Source of the DNA: an uncultured Muribaculaceae bacterium
GTDB taxonomy: Bacteria > Bacteroidota > Bacteroidia > Bacteroidales > Muribaculaceae
NCBI GenBank assembly: GCA_910584525.1
Contig: CAJUAT010000045.1
Coordinates: forward strand, 1 to 24,574
Direction: 5' to 3'
DNA length: 24,574 nucleotides
Below, piece by piece: positions 15,532 to 22,992 of this stretch (positions are counted from its first letter, which is position 1; each line of letters begins with the position of its first letter). The notes below the pieces were generated by a model. It did not search any database. It was not told the DNA's origin and worked only from the letters and a program-made list of their open reading frames with translations. The position numbers and the translations under genes were made by a program.

Positions 15532-16122
15532 ATGATTCGACAGATTTTAGCGGCCGTACTGATAGCAGCAGGGCTCGGGACGGCATCCGCGCAGGTGGTC
15601 GGCATCAAGACCAACCTTGTCAACGACATTCTGCTGAGTCCCAACCTGGGGCTTGAGTTCGGTCTCGCTCCCAAATGGACCCTGCAGCTCACCGGAGAAT
15701 ACAACGACTGGGAAATCAAGGGTAAGGACAAAACCACTCCCCATCAGTGGAAGCACTGGTTCGCCACGATAGAGCCTCGCTACTGGTTCTGCGAGCGTTA
15801 CGCCGGCCACTTCATCTCCATCAACGCCATTGGCGGCGAATACGACTTCGGCCATATTGGCTTCAAGACCAAATTCCTCAACAACGACTTCCGCGACCTC
15901 AACACACACCGCTACAAGGGATGGGGCGTCGGCGCCGGTTTCAACTACGGCTACGCATGGCCCGTGGCCAAACACTGGAACATCGAGGCCGAAATCGGTA
16001 TCGGTTGGATCTGGACCAAGTACGACAAGTACAAATGCTCCGACGGCTCTAAAACAGACTCCGGATATCACAACTACGTAGGCCCCACAAAGCTGGCCGT
16101 CAATGTGGAATACCTTTTCTGA
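15532..16122 (+). CDS. DUF3575-type outer membrane beta-barrel protein
   Basis: The 196-residue protein has a signal peptide (MIRQILAAVLIAAGLGTASA, about 20 residues). It begins the mature part with VVGIKTNLVNDILLSPNLGLEFGL, the hallmark of the DUF3575 family. Alternating aromatic/polar strands (WTLQLTGEYNDW, FATIEPRYWF, VNVEYLF) and a terminal phenylalanine are typical of small outer-membrane barrels. Members often sit beside DUF3868 proteins in Bacteroidales envelope and fimbria clusters, and the next gene, 22 nt downstream, fits that pairing. The ATG at 15532 places the signal peptide correctly. No Bacteroidetes promoter is obvious in the 40 nt between the terminator and the start. Confidence 0.88.
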   Translation: MIRQILAAVLIAAGLGTASAQVVGIKTNLVNDILLSPNLGLEFGLAPKWTLQLTGEYNDWEIKGKDKTTPHQWKHWFATIEPRYWFCERYAGHFISINAIGGEYDFGHIGFKTKFLNNDFRDLNTHRYKGWGVGAGFNYGYAWPVAKHWNIEAEIGIGWIWTKYDKYKCSDGSKTDSGYHNYVGPTKLAVNVEYLF

Positions 16123-16144
16123 CACCAATTAAAAGAGAAAGATC

Positions 16145-17569
16145 ATGAAAAATATAATAATGACCATAGGGCTTGCAGCCATGGTGACGACAAGCGCCAT
16201 GGGCATGACCTCCGACGACCTGCGGGTGCGCAACCTCGATGTACAGCGTCCAACGGAGCAGACACTCCGCGTGGTGATGGACCTCGTGCCCCGCGACTTC
16301 AACATAAAGTACAACCAGGATGTACGCATCACGCCGGTGATACGCCAGCAGAACGGAAACATCGAGAAGAAGCTTCCTTCGGTGACTTTCGCCGGCCGCA
16401 ACGCTTACTATTATGACCTGCGCGACGGCGATGTCCGCAACCTTTACAAGCGCAACAGCAAGCAGACCGTGAACTATTCCGAGGATGTGGCCTACGAGCC
16501 GTGGATGGAGCATTCCACCCTCGACTTCGAATGCGTCACCGGCTGCTGCGGAAACGAGCAGACCTCCATGGTGCCCATGGCCGTGATGGATTACGCCAAG
16601 CCCGTTTTCTCTCCCGAGATGACTTACATCCAGCCCGCCGCCGTCAGTTCCAAGCTCTTCAACCTCGAAGGCCAGGCTTTCATCAACTTCCCCGTGAACA
16701 AGACGCAGATCTTCCCCGACTACATGACCAATCCCGAGGAACTTAAAAAGATTCTCGACACCATCGACGCCGTGCGCGACAACAAGGATGCCAAGGTGAA
16801 GAAGATCAGTCTCTGCGGCTACGCTTCGCCCGAAGGCCCCTATGCCAACAACGTGCGCCTTGCCGAAGGACGTACCGTGGCTCTCCGCGAGTATGTCCGC
16901 AAGCAGTATGAGTTCCCCGAGAACCTCTTCTCCGTAAGCTCGGTGCCCGAGGACTGGAAAGGCCTCCGCGAGGCTGTGGCCAAGAGCGAACTCGCCGACA
17001 AGGACCAGATCATAGAATTCATCGACTCCGACTATCCCATCGAGAAGCGCAACGACCGTCTGCGTCAGCTCTTCCCCGACACATACCCCTACCTGCTCAA
17101 ATATGTATACCCGGGGTTGCGCCATACTGACTATGTGGTTAACTACGAGGTGCGCAAATACACCGACATCGACGAGATACGCCGTGTGCTCAAGACACGT
17201 CCGCAGAACCTGAGCCTCAACGAGTTCTTCCTGGCTGCACAGAGCTACAAGCCTGGCACGAAGGAATATAACGAAGTCTTTGACGTGGCCGTGCGCATGT
17301 ATCCCAAGGACCCCGTGGCCAACATCAATGCCGCCATGTCGGCAATCGACCGCGGCGACCTCGTGGGCGCCCAGGCTTTCCTCGACAGAGTGAAGGGCAA
17401 CCCCCAGGCCGACTATGCCCGCGGTATCCTCGCCGCCAAGAAAGGTGACTATCAGAACGCACTCTCGATTCTCGACAGGGTAAACACCCCGCAGGCCAAG
17501 AACGCCATCGACCAGATCAACAAAATCCTCAATTACAAGGGGGCCGTTGATTTCAACGTCGGCAAGTGA
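16145..17569 (+). CDS. DUF3868-type N-terminus with OmpA-like domain, envelope protein
   Basis: The 474-residue protein carries a signal peptide (about 20 residues, ending near AMG-M). A DUF3868-like beta domain follows (LRVRNLDVQRPTEQTLRVVMDLVP, then VTFAGRNAYYYDLR). Next comes an OmpA-like peptidoglycan-associating region (about 175-270: FINFPVNKTQIFPDY, then LCGYASPEGPYANNVRLAEGRTVALREYV), matching the usual G-A-S-P-E-G-x-x-xN-x-x-L-x-x-x-RA motif. The C-terminal part looks helical and TPR-like (YNEVFDVAVRMYPKDPVANINAAMSAIDRGDL). It follows the DUF3575 gene by 22 nt and precedes rlmN by 28 nt, so the three are likely one transcript. A role tying a surface structure or barrel to the cell wall is inferred from the OmpA-like domain. 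No fimbrillin gene is visible nearby. Confidence 0.85.
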   Translation: MKNIIMTIGLAAMVTTSAMGMTSDDLRVRNLDVQRPTEQTLRVVMDLVPRDFNIKYNQDVRITPVIRQQNGNIEKKLPSVTFAGRNAYYYDLRDGDVRNLYKRNSKQTVNYSEDVAYEPWMEHSTLDFECVTGCCGNEQTSMVPMAVMDYAKPVFSPEMTYIQPAAVSSKLFNLEGQAFINFPVNKTQIFPDYMTNPEELKKILDTIDAVRDNKDAKVKKISLCGYASPEGPYANNVRLAEGRTVALREYVRKQYEFPENLFSVSSVPEDWKGLREAVAKSELADKDQIIEFIDSDYPIEKRNDRLRQLFPDTYPYLLKYVYPGLRHTDYVVNYEVRKYTDIDEIRRVLKTRPQNLSLNEFFLAAQSYKPGTKEYNEVFDVAVRMYPKDPVANINAAMSAIDRGDLVGAQAFLDRVKGNPQADYARGILAAKKGDYQNALSILDRVNTPQAKNAIDQINKILNYKGAVDFNVGK

Positions 17570-17597
17570 CCCCGAGGCTAACACAGCAATATTCCAG

Positions 17598-18641
17598 ATG
17601 GATACAAGCGAAAAGGAACCCCTGATAGGCAAGAGCCTCGAGGAATTGCAGGATGTGGCCTACCGCGGCAGGATGCCTAAGTTCGTGGGCCGGCAGCTTG
17701 CCGAATGGCTATACGACAAGAAGGTGGCGGACTTCAGCGAGATGAACAACATCTCCAAGAAGAACCGCGAATGGCTTTCGGAGCATTATGTCACGGGTCG
17801 CGAATTACCGGTCAAGAGTGCCCGGTCGCACGACGGTACGGTAAAATACCTCTTCGGCGTGGGCGACGGGCGCACTGTGGAGTCGGTGTATATCCCCGAC
17901 AAGGAACGCGCCACTCTCTGCGTGTCGAGCCAGTCGGGTTGCAAGATGAACTGTTATTTCTGCGCCACGGGCCGCATGGGCTTCCGCAAGCAGCTTACGG
18001 CCGCGCAGATCATAAACCAGATTCTCAGCATACCGCCGGCTCCGGCACCGGGAAACACCCCCATGGCGCCGCTGACCAATGTGGTGTTCATGGGTATGGG
18101 CGAGCCTCTCGACAATTTCCGCGAGGTGCGCAAGGTTATCGACATCCTTACCGCCGAATGGGGGCTGGCATGGAGCCCGAAACGCATCACCGTCTCCACC
18201 GTGGGCAAGCTCCCCGAACTCAAGGATCTCCTTGACAAGACGCAGGTACACGTGGCCCTCAGCGTCCACACCGCCGACATGCGTCAGCGCGAGTCGATGA
18301 TGCCGGCACAGAAGGCTTTCCCTCTTTCCGCTGTCATGAAGCTCCTGTCGGGCTACGACTTCGCCCACCAGCGCCGTCTGAGCCTCGAGTATATAATGTG
18401 GCGAGGCGTCAACGACGATGTGGCACATGCCGACATGCTCGTAAACCTGATCGGCAGGATTCCCTGCCGCGTCAACCTTATCCGTTTTCACCAGGTGCCT
18501 GGCGTGGAGCTGTACCCCGCAAGCGAAGACAGAATGCTGATGTTCCGCAGCTACCTCAACAGCAAGGGAATAACCGCGACAATACGCGCGAGCCGCGGCG
18601 AGGACATCGCCGCAGCTTGCGGCATGCTCGCAACTTCCTGA
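17598..18641 (+). CDS. rlmN: 23S rRNA/tRNA adenine-C2 methyltransferase (radical SAM)
   Basis: RlmN methylates C2 of an adenine in 23S rRNA (A2503 in E. coli numbering) and A37 in some tRNAs. The radical-SAM cluster motif is intact as C115-K-M-N-C119-Y-F-C122. Other family phrases are VVFMGMGEPLDNF, RLSLEYIMWRGVND and a C-terminal RASRGEDIAAACGML, in which C341 corresponds to the methyl-carrying cysteine. Length 347, normal for the family. The frame can be extended to a TTG at 17547 that overlaps the previous gene. I chose the ATG at 17598 because it needs no overlap and gives a normal N-terminus. It is the last gene of the unit starting at 15532 and is followed by a terminator hairpin. Confidence 0.96.
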   Translation: MDTSEKEPLIGKSLEELQDVAYRGRMPKFVGRQLAEWLYDKKVADFSEMNNISKKNREWLSEHYVTGRELPVKSARSHDGTVKYLFGVGDGRTVESVYIPDKERATLCVSSQSGCKMNCYFCATGRMGFRKQLTAAQIINQILSIPPAPAPGNTPMAPLTNVVFMGMGEPLDNFREVRKVIDILTAEWGLAWSPKRITVSTVGKLPELKDLLDKTQVHVALSVHTADMRQRESMMPAQKAFPLSAVMKLLSGYDFAHQRRLSLEYIMWRGVNDDVAHADMLVNLIGRIPCRVNLIRFHQVPGVELYPASEDRMLMFRSYLNSKGITATIRASRGEDIAAACGMLATS

Positions 18642-18670
18642 CACAATATCCAACCCCCTTTTATCGTCTA

Positions 18671-18710
18671 TACAGATGCAAAGATGCTTTTCTTTGCATC
18701 TGTAATTTTA
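18671..18710 (+). terminator. Intrinsic terminator after rlmN
   Basis: TACAGATGCAAAG (18671-18683) and CTTTGCATCTGTA (18692-18704) form a perfect 13-bp stem with an 8-nt loop, followed by ATTTTA. It lies 29 nt after the rlmN stop. The T-tract is short, but the stem is strong. Confidence 0.8.
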
Positions 18711-18726
18711 CGACAGAATAATTTTG
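18693..18726 (+). promoter_or_regulatory. Candidate promoter for the MATE-GNAT-MFS-peptidase run, overlapping the rlmN terminator
   Basis: TAATTTTG (18719-18726) fits the -7 consensus. A TTTG at 18693-18696 stands 22 nt upstream, slightly more than the usual 19-21. The -33 lies inside the 3' arm of the rlmN terminator. The leader to the ATG at 18745 would be only about 12 nt. Confidence 0.45.
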
Positions 18727-18744
18727 AGCAGTTACCTATAATCC

Positions 18745-20139
18745 ATGTCACAGATATCCGGAGCCTTGTCATATCCTGTGTCGCTTCTGAAAAGACACCG
18801 GAACAAGAAAAGTCCGTTGCGGCGCGAGCTGGTGCAGCTTACCATCCCCATCTTCATAGAGACATTGCTTATCATGTCGTTGGGAGCCGTCGACACTCTG
18901 ATGCTGTCGCGTCATTCCGATGCGAGCGTGGCCTCCGTGGGTATGGCCAACCAGCTGCTGTCGTTCTGCTTCATCATCTTCGAGGTCATCAATCTGGGCA
19001 CGTCGGTGCTATGCAGCCAGTATCTCGGCGCCAGGCTCACCGATAAGATGCGCTCTGTTGTGGGCGTGGCTCTGGTGGTCAACCTGGTCTTCGGCGTGGC
19101 TGTTTCCCTGTCGCTATGGCTCTTCGCCACTCCCATTCTGTCGGCCATGGGACTCGAGAATGAAATGCTTGCCGAAGGCACGGCATACCTTGAGCTGGTG
19201 GGCGGATTCGCTTTCGTACAGGCTATTGCCCTCACCCTCTCGGCTGCCCTCAGGGCCAACAACCGCCCCGTATTCCCCATGATGGTGATTCTTGTGGTGA
19301 ATATCCTCAACATATTGGGCGACTATGTGCTGATTTTCGGCAAATTCGGCGCTCCCGCAATGGGAGTCTCCGGCGCCGCCCTCTCGACGGCTATCGCCAG
19401 AATCGCATCCATGTCAATCCTGATGGTCATCACTTTCCGCACCATCATGGATGGTTTCCCATGGCATATACTGCGCAAATGGCCCCGTCAGCAGTTCCGC
19501 AATCTCATGAAGATAGGGCTACCCTCCGCCGGCGAACAGTTCAGCTATTCATGCTCCCAGCTCGTGATCGCATATTTCATAGCCACACTCGGCATGGAAA
19601 GCCTTGCCGCAAGAACCTATTGCGTCAACATAATCATGTTCGTGTACCTCTTCTCGATAGCCATATCCCATGCCGGCGCCATACAGATAGGGCACCTGGT
19701 GGGTGCCCGCCGATGGGAAGGAGCCTACATCATGGGTCGGTACGTGATGAAAGTGGCGCTCTTCTGGACGCTCGTAATTTCCGCCATAACAGCCGTGGCC
19801 GGCAATTCCATCATGTCGTTCCTGACCGACAACATGGAGATCATAGCCTTCGGCACGGCAATTCTCTGGATTGACCTTGTGCTTGAAATAGGACGCCCCA
19901 TCAATATCCTCTTCGTCAACGTGCTCCAGGCCACCGGCGATGTGAACTATCCTTTCTATGTCGGGCTGGTGGTGATGTGGACGGTGGCGGTGGTCTGCGC
20001 CTATCTTTTCGGCATAGTGGCCGGCTTCGGCATCCTCGGCATGTGGTGGATGTTCGCTCTCGACGAGAATATCCGCGGTGTTGTTTTCATTCGCCGTTGG
20101 AACTCCCGCCGATGGCAGAACAAGGCTTTCGCCGTCTGA
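18745..20139 (+). CDS. MATE family multidrug/cation efflux transporter
   Basis: The 464-residue inner-membrane protein has about 12 hydrophobic segments in two related halves, the MATE layout. The N-terminal half contains LVQLTIPIFIETLLIMSLGAVDTLMLSRHSD and QLLSFCFIIFEVINLGTSVLCSQYLGA. The second half contains MKIGLPSAGEQFSYSCSQLVIAYFIATLG and ISHAGAIQIGHLVGA. MATE pumps expel cationic drugs or metabolites in exchange for Na+ or H+; the substrate cannot be read from sequence. The start at 18745 leaves a 27-residue basic N-terminus before the first helix; a later start is not obvious. It leads a run of four same-strand genes, 29 nt ahead of the acetyltransferase. Confidence 0.92.
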   Translation: MSQISGALSYPVSLLKRHRNKKSPLRRELVQLTIPIFIETLLIMSLGAVDTLMLSRHSDASVASVGMANQLLSFCFIIFEVINLGTSVLCSQYLGARLTDKMRSVVGVALVVNLVFGVAVSLSLWLFATPILSAMGLENEMLAEGTAYLELVGGFAFVQAIALTLSAALRANNRPVFPMMVILVVNILNILGDYVLIFGKFGAPAMGVSGAALSTAIARIASMSILMVITFRTIMDGFPWHILRKWPRQQFRNLMKIGLPSAGEQFSYSCSQLVIAYFIATLGMESLAARTYCVNIIMFVYLFSIAISHAGAIQIGHLVGARRWEGAYIMGRYVMKVALFWTLVISAITAVAGNSIMSFLTDNMEIIAFGTAILWIDLVLEIGRPINILFVNVLQATGDVNYPFYVGLVVMWTVAVVCAYLFGIVAGFGILGMWWMFALDENIRGVVFIRRWNSRRWQNKAFAV

Positions 20140-20168
20140 ATTTGTTATTATTGTAAAAGGCTTATAAG

Positions 20169-20747
20169 ATGGAAATAAAAATACGGGCGGCAGTGCCGGC
20201 AGATTCGCCGGCCATAGCCGAGATCATACAGATGGCTCTCCATGAGGAGGGTTGCGAGGCTCTTGCCGGAGGAAAGGAGCGCCTTCCGCGTCTGCAGCAG
20301 CTGTTCACGGCCCTCTGCCGCATGGAAAATTCCCAGTACAGCTACCGCAACACTCTCATTGCCGAGGATGAGGCCGGCAATATCGCCGGCGCCATTGTGA
20401 GCTACGACGGCGCACGGCTGCATGAACTGCGCCGGGCCTTCATAGCAAAAGCCAACGAGATGCTGGGCTATGACCTGCGCGAGGAGGATTTCGACGACGA
20501 GACATCCCCCGACGAGATCTACCTCGACTCGATGGCCGTATATCCGGCCTTCCGTGGCCGCGGACTGGCACGTCGCCTCATGAACGCCGCCATAGACAGC
20601 CATAAGGATGCCGGCAAACAGTTCGGCCTTCTCTGCGCCCCGGGCAACGACAATGCTTACGCCCTCTACGAACGCCTCGGCTTTACCGAGGTCGGAATGC
20701 GTCCTTTCGCCGGCATCGACATGCATCATATGACCCGAAAGCGCTGA
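20169..20747 (+). CDS. GNAT family N-acetyltransferase
   Basis: The 192-residue cytoplasmic enzyme has the GNAT acetyl-CoA-binding motif A at about 117-140 (YLDSMAVYPAFRGRGLARRLM, pyrophosphate loop R129-G-R-G-L-A134). Motif B-like NAYALYERLGFTEVG lies near the C-terminus. The N-terminus IKIRAAVPADSPAIAEI is typical. An acidic insert (about 97-115, MLGYDLREEDFDDETSPDE) precedes the conserved strand. Substrate unknown: small molecules, peptides or drugs are all possible, and two efflux-pump neighbours make a detoxification role plausible but unproven. It starts 29 nt after the MATE gene and ends 43 nt before the MFS gene. Its upstream A/T-rich leader resembles the one in front of the MFS gene. 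Confidence 0.9.
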   Translation: MEIKIRAAVPADSPAIAEIIQMALHEEGCEALAGGKERLPRLQQLFTALCRMENSQYSYRNTLIAEDEAGNIAGAIVSYDGARLHELRRAFIAKANEMLGYDLREEDFDDETSPDEIYLDSMAVYPAFRGRGLARRLMNAAIDSHKDAGKQFGLLCAPGNDNAYALYERLGFTEVGMRPFAGIDMHHMTRKR

Positions 20748-20790
20748 ACCCTCCCTCTCCCGGCAAGGTTATTATAATAAAAGCCTTGTT

Positions 20791-22077
20791 ATGAATATCG
20801 ATTCCACTACGGGGCCGGGAAAACCGGCTCCCCCCACATCCGCTCCGCAGCATCCCGCATCTCCGCAGGCTGCGCCTCCTCTGCGCCCTGCACAGTCAGA
20901 CAGAAAATATTATTGGTTTCTGGTGATATATCTTGTGCTGCTGAGCGCGCTGGGGTCGTTTGTCAACGACATGTTCACGCCGTCGCTGCCTCGGCTGGCA
21001 CGCTTCTTCGGCTGCACGCCCTCGCACGCGCAACTCGGCTTGACCACCGGTATGATAGGTCTCGGCGTGGGCCAGCTTCTCATGGGCCCGATTTCCGACC
21101 ATTATGGCCGCAAGTCGGTTCTCATATCGGCCATGGTGGTGTTCATAATCGGTGCCGTGGCATCGGTATTCTCACGCTCTATCACCGAGTTCCTTATATG
21201 CCGTTTCGTGCAGGGTGCCGGCGCTTCGGGTGGCTATTTCCTCGCACGCACCATCCCCGCCGATATCTTCAAAGGCAGAGAGCTGGCCAAGTTCATGGCC
21301 CTTATCGGCGCCGTCAACGGTTTCGCGCCCGCATGTTCGCCGGTGCTCGGAGGCGTCATCGCCGACCGATTCGACTGGCAGGGCGTCTTCTGGGTGCTCG
21401 CCGCTTTCGCCCTCATTGTCCTCTGCTTCGCGCCCAAACTCAAGGAGTCGCTATATCCGGCCGACAGGACTACACTCCCCTGGTACAAGACTCTCCCCGG
21501 GTATCTCAATCTGATGAATAATGTCCCCTTCATGGTGCACATCAGTCTAAAGGGATGCAGCCTCGGTCTGCTTTTCGCATATATCTCTGCGGCTCCGTTC
21601 ATTCTGGAGGTGCATTACGGCTTCTCGCAGTCGATGTATGGCGTCATTATCGGCCTCAATTCAATTGCTGTAGCTCTGGGATCGATGCTGTCGCTGAAGT
21701 TCCATCCTTTCAAGAACGCCGTGCCCGTGGCGGCCGTCATCCTCATTCCGGCACTCGGCGTGGGTGCCTACGGCCTTTGGCATGTGCACAGCTTCCTCCT
21801 TTTTGAAATATGCACGGTATCCATGCTCTTTGCCGGCGGCATGATTTTCAGTGTGTCCAACACGCTGGCCATGAACGAGGGGCGTCACCAGGCCGGTGAA
21901 GCTTCCGCGCTGCTCGGCGTGGCCGGATATGTGGTAGGCGCCATTGTGGCTCCGCTCGTGGGTATCGGCAACATCCTCCACAGCACCGCCATCGTTTTCC
22001 TCGTCCTCCTCGCTTTCGTTCTCTTCTTCTCGGTATGGACCTATCGTCTTAAGCCTGACCTCGACAACCAACAATAA
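20791..22077 (+). CDS. Bcr/CflA-type MFS drug exporter
   Basis: The 428-residue inner-membrane transporter has 12 predicted segments. The MFS motif A GPISDHYGRKSV follows helix 2, and CRFVQGAGASGGYFLARTIPADIF matches the Bcr/CflA subgroup of proton-driven exporters. The first 40 residues are a proline- and alanine-rich cytoplasmic tail (PGKPAPPTSAPQHPASPQAA), longer than usual; it could mean that translation really begins later, but no internal Met is better placed before the first helix (YYWFLVIYLVLLSALGSF). Family members export drugs such as bicyclomycin or small metabolites. The gene lies 43 nt after the GNAT gene and 21 nt before the metallopeptidase, so co-transcription is likely. Confidence 0.92.
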   Translation: MNIDSTTGPGKPAPPTSAPQHPASPQAAPPLRPAQSDRKYYWFLVIYLVLLSALGSFVNDMFTPSLPRLARFFGCTPSHAQLGLTTGMIGLGVGQLLMGPISDHYGRKSVLISAMVVFIIGAVASVFSRSITEFLICRFVQGAGASGGYFLARTIPADIFKGRELAKFMALIGAVNGFAPACSPVLGGVIADRFDWQGVFWVLAAFALIVLCFAPKLKESLYPADRTTLPWYKTLPGYLNLMNNVPFMVHISLKGCSLGLLFAYISAAPFILEVHYGFSQSMYGVIIGLNSIAVALGSMLSLKFHPFKNAVPVAAVILIPALGVGAYGLWHVHSFLLFEICTVSMLFAGGMIFSVSNTLAMNEGRHQAGEASALLGVAGYVVGAIVAPLVGIGNILHSTAIVFLVLLAFVLFFSVWTYRLKPDLDNQQ

Positions 22078-22098
22078 AAACAACAAAAACAATCACGT

Positions 22099-22965
22099 AT
22101 GAGACTTGACGGACGCCGCCGTAGCGGCAACATAGAAGACAGACGGGGTATTTCAGGCCGTGCCATCGGAGTGGGCGGCGGCATCCTCGGCGCCGTGATA
22201 ATAGGCATAATCACTCTCCTCTCCGGCGGAAACATCGGCGATGTGGCCCGCAATGTCATGGGTAGCCAGGGTGTCTCCCAGCAACGTCAGGAATATGTGG
22301 AGACGCCGGAGGACAAGGAGCTGGCCGACTTCGTCTCGGTGATTCTCGCCGGTACCGAGGATGTATGGACGGAAATTTTCCGGCAGAACGGCTGGGGTGA
22401 GTATGAGCCGCCCAAGATGGTGCTTTTCCATGGCTCGGTGCAGTCGGGATGCGGCGGCGCCACTTCCCAGACTGGCCCATTCTATTGCTCTGCCGACAAG
22501 ACCGTCTACATCGACCTTGATTTCCTGAAGGATATGGAGACCGACATAGGTGGCGGCGGCGACTTCGCCTATGCCTATGTGATAGCGCATGAGGTTGGGC
22601 ACCATGTGCAGAATCTTCTGGGCATACTTCCGGAGACGCACCGCAAAAGGGCGGAGGTGTCGGAAAGCGAGGCCAACAAGATCAGCGTGCGCACGGAGCT
22701 GCAGGCCGACTATCTGGCCGGCGTCTGGGGTCACACCGACAACCGCATGTTCCAATCTCTCGAACCCGGAGACGTGGAGGAGGCTCTCGATGTGGCGGCA
22801 AAAATCGGCGACGACTATCTCCAGAAGAAGGCTTACGGGCGCGAGATGCCCGAGTCCTTCAACCATGGCCGCAGCGAATGGCGCGTACGATGGCTCAAGA
22901 AAGGCCTCGACTCCGGCGATCCCAACGGCGGCGACACTTTCTCCATCCCCTACTCATCCCTCTGA
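22099..22965 (+). CDS. ypfJ: YpfJ-type neutral zinc metallopeptidase, membrane anchored
   Basis: The 288-residue protein begins MRLDGRRRSGNIEDRRG, the typical start of the YpfJ/KPN_00180 family. It has one membrane segment (about 22-42), then an extracytoplasmic metallopeptidase domain. The zinc motif HEVGHH is at 164-169, and RTELQADYLAGVW (about 198-210) supplies the probable third ligand, E200 or D204. FYCSADKTVYIDLDF (about 128-142) and a C-terminal FNHGRSEWRVRWLKKGL are further family phrases. Substrate and physiological role are not known for the family. It is the last gene of the four-gene run; its stop is 27 nt from the stop of the convergent transposase, with no terminator hairpin visible between. 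Confidence 0.93.
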   Translation: MRLDGRRRSGNIEDRRGISGRAIGVGGGILGAVIIGIITLLSGGNIGDVARNVMGSQGVSQQRQEYVETPEDKELADFVSVILAGTEDVWTEIFRQNGWGEYEPPKMVLFHGSVQSGCGGATSQTGPFYCSADKTVYIDLDFLKDMETDIGGGGDFAYAYVIAHEVGHHVQNLLGILPETHRKRAEVSESEANKISVRTELQADYLAGVWGHTDNRMFQSLEPGDVEEALDVAAKIGDDYLQKKAYGREMPESFNHGRSEWRVRWLKKGLDSGDPNGGDTFSIPYSSL

Positions 22966-22992
22966 CCAGGATTGTATAGGCACGCTCCTTTG

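Noticed and set aside
17547..17597. Extended N-terminus of RlmN from a TTG codon
   Set aside because: It would overlap the previous gene and adds residues without family similarity. The ATG at 17598 gives a normal RlmN start.
16100..17632. 510-codon open frame on the minus strand opposite the DUF3868/OmpA gene
   Set aside because: It is an antisense shadow of a gene with clear signal peptide and OmpA motif; the translation shows only biased composition.
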